This document shows positions 7,546-13,447 of a DNA stretch of 15,622 nt, in pieces. Positions within the stretch are counted from its first letter, which is position 1. The number at the start of each line of letters is the position of its first letter. Origin of the DNA: an uncultured Oscillospiraceae bacterium (GTDB taxonomy: Bacteria; Bacillota_A; Clostridia; Oscillospirales; Oscillospiraceae). A program made the position numbers and the translations under genes. Under the pieces are notes generated by a model. The model saw only the letters and a list, made by a program, of their open reading frames with translations. It did not search any database and was not told where the DNA came from. The stretch covers positions 1 to 15,622 of the forward strand of contig CAAEOU010000317.1 in assembly GCA_900757695.1 (NCBI GenBank). The letters are read 5' to 3'.

Positions 7546-7578
7546 GCATTGGTCGAGGGTATTTTTATGTGCTATTCT
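7546..7578 (+). promoter_or_regulatory. Promoter of lipoprotein 2 with the GCATTGG element (P3)
   Basis: GCATTGG at 7546-7552, with TTGGTC (7549-7554) as the -35, then 18 bases, then TATTCT (7573-7578). The transcript would begin near 7585 with a leader of about 24 bases. GGTATGTTC at 7524-7532 is shared with the flavoprotein B promoter region. Confidence 0.65.
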
Positions 7579-7608
7579 TAATAGTATCTTGATAAGGAGG
7601 AACTCCCT

Positions 7609-9315
7609 ATGAAACATGGAAAAAGATTGTTATCCTTGATTCTTGTGGCAATGCTGGTGCTTGGCATGACGGCCTGCGGCGGCGAAAAGACTGCATCCTC
7701 GGCACCGGTGGAAGCGGGTGCCGTAGAAAACACGCCGGAAGCACCGAAGGAATCTGCGGTTGAGGTGCCGGAGATGCCGGAGGAACCGGCTTCCGCAGAG
7801 GAATCTACAGAGGAACCGGCGGTGCAGCGTCCGGTGGTCAGCTATCCGCTGTTTGACGATGTGACGACCTTTACGCTTTGGACGTCGAATTCTCCCGACT
7901 TGTCCGAAATCATCTCCGATCTCAATGAATATCTGGTGTTTTCTCAGCTGGAGCAGGCCACCAATGTCCGCTGGGATGCAACGCTGGTTTCCTTTTTCTC
8001 CTCTGACGAGCAGTTCCAGCTGATGGTGGCATCTCAGGACTACACCGATGTGGTCTGCCGTGCCATCGACAGCTACACTGGGGGCACCGATCAGGCCATT
8101 GAGGAGGAATTTCTGATTGATGTCAGCGACCTCATTGACGAGAATATGCCCAATCTGCTGGATTGGTTCGACAAGTATCCGGAGCTCCGGAAGCAGATGA
8201 CCACGGTAGAGGGCAACATCGGCGGCTTCCCCAAGTTCTATCAGGAGCCAAGCGATGTCAACGAGGGAGCCCTCATCCGTCTGGACTGGCTGGAGGAGCT
8301 GGGGCTGGAATCGCCCAAGACCTATGACGACCTCCACAATGTTTTGACCCAGTTTAAGGAGCAGAAGAATGCGTCCGCACCGCTGGTAATCCCGGTGAAT
8401 ACCGGCGTGCAGGGGAACCTGCTCTACGGCTATAACATTGACAATTATTATCAGGTGGATGGCCAGGTGCGCTTTGGCCCCATGCAGCCGGAGTTTAAGG
8501 AATACCTGACCATGATGAACCAGTGGTATAACGAGGGACTGCTGTCTGACAGCTTCCTGACCTCTCAGGCTGAGGTGCTCATGGATTTCTCCACCATTTT
8601 GAGCGGCGATACCGGCGTATGGTGCGGAAGCGGCACCCAGTCTATCACCCAACTCCTCAGCATGGCGGCGGAATCTCAGCCTGACATGCGGATCACCGGT
8701 ATGACCAATGTGACCAAGGACGGAGATACCGCCCATGTGGGCACCGAGAGTCAGATCCTTGATTCCATCATGTGGTCTATTACCACCCAGTGCAGCGATC
8801 CTGCTGCCATTGCCCGGTATGTGGACTATCTTTACTCCGATGCCGGCATTCTGCTGGCCAACTACGGCGTAGAGGGCGAGACCTTCCACTATGTGGACGG
8901 CAAGCCTGTGCTTACCGAACTGGTCACCAACAACCCCGACTACAGCTATAATCTGGCCCTGAACATCTTTACCTGCGACCGCCAGACCCCGGTGCCCTTC
9001 ATCATTGATGAGCAGAAGGCCCGGAATGACTACTCTGAGGATCAGAGCAATGCGGTAGCAGTGTGGAATGGGGCCACTGACGGCCTGTATAACATCCCCC
9101 GTCAGGGCGTCAACATGACCACCAAGGAGCAGGAGGAGTATAACAGCATTTACAGCGACATCGACACCTACATGGACGAGACCATTTCCAAGTTTGTGGT
9201 AGGCGACCTGTCTCTGGATCAGTTTGACAGCTTTGTGCAGAAGCTAAAGGATATGGGCATTGAGGACTGCATCGCCATTGAGCAGACAGCCTATGACCGG
9301 TATCTGGAGGCATAA
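7609..9315 (+). CDS. Extracellular solute-binding lipoprotein 2 (LplA-like)
   Basis: A 568-residue lipoprotein with a basic N-terminus (MKHGKRLL), a hydrophobic core and lipobox MTAC with Cys at 23. An acidic, Pro/Glu/Ala-rich tether (about 26-80) follows, then a solute-binding domain of the same family as lipoprotein 1. Shared landmarks include a LIRLDWLEELGLESPKTYDDL segment (IRQDWLDDMGLDMPKTYDQL in lipoprotein 1), WSITTQCSDP, ILLANYGVE and a C-terminal YDRYLE. The two are clearly paralogs but differ across the lobes, so they may bind related ligands or serve different steps. AAGGAGG lies 8 bases before the ATG. It is transcribed alone, between the terminator at 7481 and the palindromic terminator at 9329. 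No permease partner is present; it may share an importer encoded elsewhere or act as a sensor. Confidence 0.88.
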   Translation: MKHGKRLLSLILVAMLVLGMTACGGEKTASSAPVEAGAVENTPEAPKESAVEVPEMPEEPASAEESTEEPAVQRPVVSYPLFDDVTTFTLWTSNSPDLSEIISDLNEYLVFSQLEQATNVRWDATLVSFFSSDEQFQLMVASQDYTDVVCRAIDSYTGGTDQAIEEEFLIDVSDLIDENMPNLLDWFDKYPELRKQMTTVEGNIGGFPKFYQEPSDVNEGALIRLDWLEELGLESPKTYDDLHNVLTQFKEQKNASAPLVIPVNTGVQGNLLYGYNIDNYYQVDGQVRFGPMQPEFKEYLTMMNQWYNEGLLSDSFLTSQAEVLMDFSTILSGDTGVWCGSGTQSITQLLSMAAESQPDMRITGMTNVTKDGDTAHVGTESQILDSIMWSITTQCSDPAAIARYVDYLYSDAGILLANYGVEGETFHYVDGKPVLTELVTNNPDYSYNLALNIFTCDRQTPVPFIIDEQKARNDYSEDQSNAVAVWNGATDGLYNIPRQGVNMTTKEQEEYNSIYSDIDTYMDETISKFVVGDLSLDQFDSFVQKLKDMGIEDCIAIEQTAYDRYLEA

Positions 9316-9328
9316 ATTGCATCGTATT

Positions 9329-9352
9329 GCCCTGCCGCAATTGCGGCAGGGC
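9329..9352. terminator. Perfect palindromic bidirectional terminator
   Basis: GCCCTGCCGCAA (9329-9340) is the exact reverse complement of TTGCGGCAGGGC (9341-9352). It folds as a stem with an AATT loop. It lies between the convergent lipoprotein 2 (stop 9315) and XRE-TPR (stop 9359) genes. Flanking T residues are modest (ATTTG on the plus side). Confidence 0.85.
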
Positions 9353-9358
9353 GATTTG

Positions 9359-10291
9359 CTATGTTGCCGATTTTACGGGATGCTGCTCCAGAAGCTGAGC
9401 GGCAATGCTTCGTTGGGTCTGGGCTTCGATCTCAAAGCCTTCCCGCTGAAAGTCCTTTGCAATCTCAAGGTGTATCTGGGCTGCGGCCTGAGGATCCCCC
9501 TGCGCCTCGTAGCACCATGCTTTGCTGAACTTCCCGTCTGCCAGATCCGGGCGCAGGGCCAGTGCCCGGTCTGCATAGTCCATGGCTTCCTGATAGTGGC
9601 CCAAATGGCGGCTGCTGTCGCTGGCATGAATATTCAGCTCCCAGCTTTCCGGGAAGCGCGCCAACCCCTGCTGCGCATAGTCCAGAGCGGCGCAATAATC
9701 GCTGCAGTGCAGCTCTGCCACAACCATCAGGATCCAGCTGTCCTCTTGATCCGGGTGGCACGCCAACTGCTCTTTCTGCTGTCGAAGCCCTTCTGCGGAC
9801 TGACCAATCAGGCTCAGCAGCCGAAGCCGCTGCTCTTTTGTGCGGCGGCACATGTCCGGGTCAATTTCCGCACTTTCCCGAATGCCTCGATCAAACCAAG
9901 CCAGAGCTTTATCCCGGCAGTCCATCATCATAAATTGATAGACGATGCCAAAGGTACGAAGATCGTCCATAGAATAGCTGCCCCGGTCTATGAGCTGCGA
10001 AAATTCCTGCTCTGCGGCAATGAAGTCCTGAGAGGTTCGTTTTGCTTCATAGACGGAGGCCAGCCGCTGGGCATAGTTTTCGTAGGCAGTGGAGTTGTCC
10101 CGGAACAGATCCTCTATCGTTACACAGTAGAGCCGGGCAATCTCCGGCAGCTTCAACACATCCGGCAGTGTGACGCCGATTTCCCAGCGGGAAATTGTTT
10201 GGGCACTGACATGCAGCGCTTCAGCTGCCTGCTCCTGAGTGAGCTTTTTGGACAGGCGAAATTTCTTCAAATTCAAGGATAGCGTTTCCAT
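9359..10291 (-). CDS. XRE-family helix-turn-helix regulator with TPR-like C-terminal domain
   Basis: A 310-residue protein. Residues 5-65 are a Cro/C1-type (XRE) helix-turn-helix: LKKFRLSKKLTQEQAAEAL, then VSAQTISRWEIG and LPDVLKLPEIARLYCVTIEDLF. The rest is helical with tetratricopeptide-like repeats, most clearly around residues 210-290 (helix pairs such as YQEAMDYADRALALRPDLAD followed by GKFSKAWCYEAQGDPQAAAQ). TPR-type XRE proteins often bind a peptide or protein ligand, but nothing here identifies one. GGAAGG lies 5 bases before the ATG. It is divergent from the NTF2-fold operon across a 250-base gap holding inverted repeats, so it may regulate that operon and itself. No small peptide gene of the quorum-sensing type is visible beside it. 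Confidence 0.87.
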   Translation of the reverse strand: METLSLNLKKFRLSKKLTQEQAAEALHVSAQTISRWEIGVTLPDVLKLPEIARLYCVTIEDLFRDNSTAYENYAQRLASVYEAKRTSQDFIAAEQEFSQLIDRGSYSMDDLRTFGIVYQFMMMDCRDKALAWFDRGIRESAEIDPDMCRRTKEQRLRLLSLIGQSAEGLRQQKEQLACHPDQEDSWILMVVAELHCSDYCAALDYAQQGLARFPESWELNIHASDSSRHLGHYQEAMDYADRALALRPDLADGKFSKAWCYEAQGDPQAAAQIHLEIAKDFQREGFEIEAQTQRSIAAQLLEQHPVKSAT

Positions 10292-10338
10292 AGAATCCTT
10301 CCCTTCTGCAATTCTGCAATCACGGACGTCCTGTGCTT

Positions 10339-10367
10339 ATCATACGCAATAAAGCGCATACAGTCCA
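10339..10367 (-). promoter_or_regulatory. Probable promoter of the XRE-TPR regulator
   Basis: On the minus strand TGGACT (10367-10362), 17 bases, then TATGAT (10344-10339). The spacer and -10 carry an imperfect inverted repeat ATACGC (10342-10347) / GCGCAT (10354-10359). The palindrome GGACGTCC follows at 10324-10331. Both are well placed for autorepression. Confidence 0.45.
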
Positions 10368-10373
10368 TAGCAT

Positions 10374-10396
10374 ATTTGCGGAAGACACTCGCAAAT
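10374..10396. repeat. Inverted repeat ATTTGCG-N9-CGCAAAT, candidate operator
   Basis: Perfect 7-base arms at 10374-10380 and 10390-10396 with a 9-base spacer. It lies just upstream of the XRE-TPR promoter and about 55 bases before the -35 of the divergent NTF2 operon. It could bind either regulator type; binding is inferred. Confidence 0.45.
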
Positions 10397-10449
10397 TCTG
10401 CTGACTGAACTTCTTCATTACGTCTACGTTATAGGAAGCAGCCGAAACG

Positions 10450-10482
10450 GCATTGGATTTTAGGCCGGTGCTGGGGTATAGT
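10450..10482 (+). promoter_or_regulatory. Promoter of the NTF2-fold operon with the GCATTGG element (P4)
   Basis: GCATTGG at 10450-10456, with TTGGAT (10453-10458) as the -35, then 18 bases, then TATAGT (10477-10482). The 12-base word AAACGGCATTGG (10445-10456) is identical to the one at 3792-3803 in the flavoprotein B promoter. The transcript would start near 10489 with a leader of about 53 bases. Confidence 0.7.
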
Positions 10483-10541
10483 GTAGTCAGAGATATTTCG
10501 CAGGTGAAATTTCCCTACGCACAACGAATGGAGGTAATACC

Positions 10542-11276
10542 ATGGGCAAGAAACAGCTGACCCCGGAGGAGCAGGTGACCCGCTGGGAGCACATCCGGGC
10601 CATTGAGAACCTGGTGGGCAAGATGACCTACTACGGCATCCACTGCTGGGATGAAAAGATCTGGGAGGAGATGTGGGCAAAAAAGGCCGAAGACATCACC
10701 CTGGGCTTTAACAACGGATATTACAAGGGCGCCGAAGCAATTCGTGGCTACTATCAGGCAAGCGCCGAGCTGATGAAGCTCCGCACCGAGGTGGTCAAGG
10801 CCGCCAATCCCGACAAGTTTGCGGACAAGACTGTGGAGGAGATCTTCGGTGCCGGCTCTCTGGATGTCAACAATTTTACCACGCCCATTGTGGAGCTGGC
10901 AGAGGATATGAAGACGGCCAAGGGACTTTGGTACTTTATGCGGGGCAACACCAACTATGACGAGACCGGCATTGCCACCTACCATCAGTGGGGCTGGATG
11001 GGTATCGACTTTGTCTATGAGGACAGTGCATGGAAGATCTGGCATATGGTGAACGCTGAGGACCTGAATTTCCGTGCAGGCACGACTTGGGTGGAAAAGG
11101 CGGAGCCTATGCCCGTATTGCCGGAGTATGCGGCAATTGCGGACTTTAAGTTCCCCGAGCCCAATGTTCCCGCTGAGGTGTATGAGCACTGGCACGACCG
11201 CCGGAAGAATGTAGATTTCCCCGGTGTTCCCCAGCCCTATCATAGCTTTGCGGACACCTTTACCTACGGACTTTAA
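10542..11276 (+). CDS. NTF2/SnoaL-fold protein 1
   Basis: A 244-residue protein with a nuclear transport factor 2 (SnoaL-like) fold, judged from an N-terminal helix leading to IRAIENLVGKMTYYGIHCWD, then WEEMWAKKAEDITLGF, YYKGAEAIRGYY, and a late strand pair with AKGLWYF and WKIWHM. The fold includes dehydratases (BaiE, scytalone dehydratase), ketosteroid isomerase and SnoaL cyclases, and also non-catalytic members, so the reaction is not defined. Tyr30, Tyr31, His34 and Asp37 sit in the helix that often carries catalytic residues in the fold. A long C-terminal extension with a PQPYHSF motif goes beyond the usual 130-150-residue domain. GGAGG lies 7 bases before the ATG. It is the first gene of a three-gene operon of paralogs. 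Probably cytoplasmic. Confidence 0.8.
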   Translation: MGKKQLTPEEQVTRWEHIRAIENLVGKMTYYGIHCWDEKIWEEMWAKKAEDITLGFNNGYYKGAEAIRGYYQASAELMKLRTEVVKAANPDKFADKTVEEIFGAGSLDVNNFTTPIVELAEDMKTAKGLWYFMRGNTNYDETGIATYHQWGWMGIDFVYEDSAWKIWHMVNAEDLNFRAGTTWVEKAEPMPVLPEYAAIADFKFPEPNVPAEVYEHWHDRRKNVDFPGVPQPYHSFADTFTYGL

Positions 11277-11293
11277 GAAAGGAGGCCGACACA

Positions 11294-12082
11294 ATGAAAT
11301 ATGCAGTGAAAAAGGAATTTACGGATGAAGAGCTCATCCAGCGGGTCACCGATGTCATGGAGATCCGCAATGTCATGGGCCGTCACGCCTACTACCACGC
11401 CAAGGGCCTCCATGAGAGAGAACTCAAGGAGATCTGGGTTCAGAAGCCTGAGAACCAGAAAACCGCCTCCTTTGGTCAGAACTGGGGCTACAACGTTGGT
11501 ATGGAGCGCATTGACGCCTACTACGGCAAGGGCAGTGTGGAGAACTACCAAAAGGATCTGGAGGAGCTCCATGCGGCAGATCCCAGCGTAGATGTGAACA
11601 AGGAGAATCTGGGCATTGGTTCTCTGGTGATCCATATGCTGACGGCTCCCTATATTGAGGTAGCTGCCGATGGCAAGACCGCTCAGGGCCTGTGGTACTC
11701 CCCCGGCGCTGTGGGCGGCGTACATCCCGACCATTCCGATGGCCTGATGATGTATGAGAAGTACGGCGTGGACTTCATGAAGGAAGACGGCCAGTGGAAG
11801 ATCTGGCATCTGTTCATTGGCACCGACTTCGCTGTGCCTGCCGGTCAGGACCTGAAGGGCGACACCATTTTGGAGCAGGAGCGCAAAATCGCTGCCGGCG
11901 AAATGGAGAAGCCCAAGAATCCTATGGCGGACTGCAAGGATCCCAATTTCATCCCCATGGACGCCTATTCTCTGAAATACAACTATAGCTTTTATCCGGC
12001 CATTCCGGAGCCCTACTACTCTTTTGATGAGTGTGTCAGCAACGGCCCCGAAGGCAATCCCAACTACAAGAAGGAGGGCTGA
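11294..12082 (+). CDS. NTF2/SnoaL-fold protein 2
   Basis: A 262-residue paralog of the preceding and following proteins. Matching landmarks are the N-terminal helix with MEIRNVMGRHAYYHAKGLHE, the strand AQGLWYSPG, the KYGVDFMKEDGQWKIWHL segment and the C-terminal PEPYYSF. His31, Tyr33, Tyr34 and His35 cluster in the helix that in BaiE or scytalone dehydratase type enzymes contributes active-site residues. The pattern is shared with NTF2 protein 3 and differs from protein 1. The central loop GAVGGVHPDHSDG is rich in Gly, His and Asp and could line a pocket or bind a metal (speculative). A strong AAAGGAGG site lies 8 bases before the ATG, 17 bases after the previous stop. Function unknown beyond the fold. 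Confidence 0.8.
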   Translation: MKYAVKKEFTDEELIQRVTDVMEIRNVMGRHAYYHAKGLHERELKEIWVQKPENQKTASFGQNWGYNVGMERIDAYYGKGSVENYQKDLEELHAADPSVDVNKENLGIGSLVIHMLTAPYIEVAADGKTAQGLWYSPGAVGGVHPDHSDGLMMYEKYGVDFMKEDGQWKIWHLFIGTDFAVPAGQDLKGDTILEQERKIAAGEMEKPKNPMADCKDPNFIPMDAYSLKYNYSFYPAIPEPYYSFDECVSNGPEGNPNYKKEG

Positions 12083-12087
12083 GAGAA

Positions 12088-12894
12088 ATGTCTGATCTGC
12101 ATACCAGAATCCAGCGTGCGGTAGGCGCAGTGGAGTGTGAAAAGGTCATGAGCCGCCATGTCTACTGGCATTCCGCAGGCATTCATCGTGACGAGTGGGA
12201 GGAATATTGGTCCAAGAAGGTAGACATCACATGGGGCCACGGCTGGGGCCGTCAGGACGATCGCTACAGCTATTATTTCAGCTATGTGCTGGAGAAGGAG
12301 CGCAACGCCTTCAAGACCTTTATGGGAATCAAGCTCAACTATCCCGATGTGGAGAACTGTACCCGTCTCGACGGTGTTGCGGAGTATTCCAACCATCTGA
12401 CTGCTTCCCCTGTCATTGAGGTCGCTGAGGATGGCAAGAGCGCCAAGGGCCTGTGGTATACCCCCGGCTTTATCAACAGCCATGCCTCTGCCAATGGCAA
12501 GATCCGTTCTCAGACACTGTGGGAGCGATATGGCGGCGACTTCGTACTGGAGGATGGCCGCTGGCTGTATAAGAACCTCCGAGTTTGCCCCGATATCGGC
12601 GGAAATGTGGGCGGCGGCGGCTTTGCCTACCGTGTCCGCATGGCGCCTCCTCCGGAGATGCTCAAGAAGATGGAGCAGGAAATGGGCGGCGGCGCATCGG
12701 ATATTCCCGGCATGATGCCCAAGAAGCCTGGCGCATCTCCTGCGGCGCAGACAATGGTGGCACCGGCTACCCCCGGCCCGCTGTTTGAGGACTGGACCAA
12801 GTTTACGGTTCCACAGCCCGTGCCGATTCCCGAGCCCTATAAAACCGACAGCGAGATTTGGCATTACTGCGACAATCCCTGTCTGGAGGATTAA
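12088..12894 (+). CDS. NTF2/SnoaL-fold protein 3
   Basis: A 268-residue paralog of the two upstream proteins. It starts with MSDLHTRIQRAVGAVECEKV and the helix SRHVYWHSAGIHRDEWEEYW, where His24, Tyr26 and His28 match His31, Tyr33 and His35 of protein 2. The strand AKGLWYTPG and the GGDFVLEDGRW segment follow. Residues about 185-222 are a Pro/Gly/Met/Ala-rich low-complexity stretch absent from the two paralogs, then PEPYKTD matches their C-terminal motif. The start at 12088 is chosen because AAGGAGGG, overlapping the end of the previous gene, lies 10 bases upstream; an in-frame ATG at 12031 lies inside the previous gene and would add unrelated sequence. The 5-base gap after the previous stop suggests translational coupling. 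A strong terminator follows. Confidence 0.8.
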   Translation: MSDLHTRIQRAVGAVECEKVMSRHVYWHSAGIHRDEWEEYWSKKVDITWGHGWGRQDDRYSYYFSYVLEKERNAFKTFMGIKLNYPDVENCTRLDGVAEYSNHLTASPVIEVAEDGKSAKGLWYTPGFINSHASANGKIRSQTLWERYGGDFVLEDGRWLYKNLRVCPDIGGNVGGGGFAYRVRMAPPPEMLKKMEQEMGGGASDIPGMMPKKPGASPAAQTMVAPATPGPLFEDWTKFTVPQPVPIPEPYKTDSEIWHYCDNPCLED

Positions 12895-12908
12895 GAGAAG
12901 AAAATAGC

Positions 12909-12945
12909 AATGCCCGGACTGTAGCCTGTTTACAGTCCGGGCATT
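12909..12945 (+). terminator. Terminator of the NTF2-fold operon
   Basis: AATGCCCGGACTGTA (12909-12923) pairs perfectly with TACAGTCCGGGCATT (12931-12945) around a 7-base loop. TTTGCT overlaps the 3' end. It ends the three-gene operon 15 bases after its last stop codon. Confidence 0.88.
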
Positions 12946-12983
12946 TGCTGCGCTGATGAATGATACACCGGGGCTCGTGCGTT

Positions 12984-13012
12984 TTGACAATAGACATGAA
13001 AGGCTGTATATA
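12984..13012 (+). promoter_or_regulatory. Near-consensus promoter before the nitroreductase remnant
   Basis: TTGACA (12984-12989), exactly 17 bases, then TATATA (13007-13012). By sequence this is the strongest housekeeping-type promoter in the window, yet the only open frame behind it is a 74-codon nitroreductase fragment. Transcription would begin near 13019. Confidence 0.7.
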
Positions 13013-13066
13013 TCTGTGGCATGATTACGGTTCCTTTCCGGTAACCATAATACAATATAGAGGATT

Positions 13067-13291
13067 ATGAATTTAATGGCTGCGGAGCAAGGTGTCGGGA
13101 GCTGCTGGTGTCAGATACATTTACGTTCCTCTTTACTCGGAGATGATGCGGAAGAAAATGTAAGGAAGATCCTGCCTGTTCCGGAAGAGTACCGTATAGT
13201 GGGCATTCTGGCCCTTGGAACGCCGGAGAAGGGGATACAGCCGCATTCACGATCGGATGCAGATCCTTCCAAAATCCACAATATCATATAG
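13067..13291 (+). pseudogene. Nitroreductase-family remnant (C-terminal part only)
   Basis: The 74-residue frame reads NLMAAEQGVGSCWCQI, then RSSLLGDDAEENVRKIL, PEEYRIVGILALGTPEKG and a KIH near the end. These match, in order, the C-terminal part of flavin-dependent nitroreductase-family proteins of roughly 170 residues: the NLMLAAE-x2-GLGSCW segment, the ..PE.YR...ILALG.P.E loop and the final strand. The N-terminal half, with the FMN-binding Arg motif (RRSIRKY type), is missing. An in-frame stop (TAG at 13058-13060) lies just upstream, and I see no N-terminal homology in other frames between the promoter and the fragment. AGAGG 3 bases before the ATG is a poor ribosome binding site. It is most likely a relic of a deleted gene, although an expressed small protein cannot be excluded. 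Confidence 0.7.
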
Positions 13292-13310
13292 CAGGAATTT
13301 TTAGGTTCCA

Positions 13311-13338
13311 AGCAGCCAGCCCCGGTGGGCTGGCTGCT
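13311..13338 (+). terminator. Hairpin terminator after the nitroreductase remnant
   Basis: AGCAGCCAGCCC (13311-13322) pairs perfectly with GGGCTGGCTGCT (13327-13338) around a CGGT loop. A moderately T-rich run (CATTTGCTCCATTTTAT) follows to 13356. With the promoter at 12984 it frames a complete small transcription unit. Confidence 0.8.
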
Positions 13339-13362
13339 CCCATTTGCTCCATTTTATCGGTC

Positions 13363-13390
13363 TTGCATTTCAAAATAAATCCTGTATAAT
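13363..13390 (+). promoter_or_regulatory. Promoter of the PucR-type regulator
   Basis: TTGCAT (13363-13368), 16 bases, then a perfect TATAAT (13385-13390). Transcription would begin near 13397, giving a leader of about 50 bases before the ATG at 13448. No GCATTGG element is present, so this gene is outside the proposed regulon. Confidence 0.65.
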
Positions 13391-13397
13391 AGTGTAT

Positions 13398-13446
13398 ATT
13401 TCAATTCTGTTTAGAAATCATTACATAAGATTGGCGGCTGATTTCT
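13398..13446 (+). promoter_or_regulatory. Leader inverted repeats in front of the PucR-type regulator start
   Basis: AGAAATCA (13413-13420) is the exact reverse complement of TGATTTCT (13439-13446), which ends one base before the ATG. ATTTC at 13398-13402 could instead pair with GAAAT at 13414-13418, so two exclusive stems are possible in the mRNA. No good ribosome binding site is visible; the only candidate, GGCGG (13433-13437), lies in the loop. The repeat could be an autoregulatory operator or a translational control element. Confidence 0.35.
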
Positions 13447-13447
13447 T

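Noticed and set aside
12064..12990. Minus-strand open frame opposite NTF2 protein 3
   Set aside because: It crosses the operon terminator and is antisense to a paralog with a strong ribosome binding site and conserved family segments.
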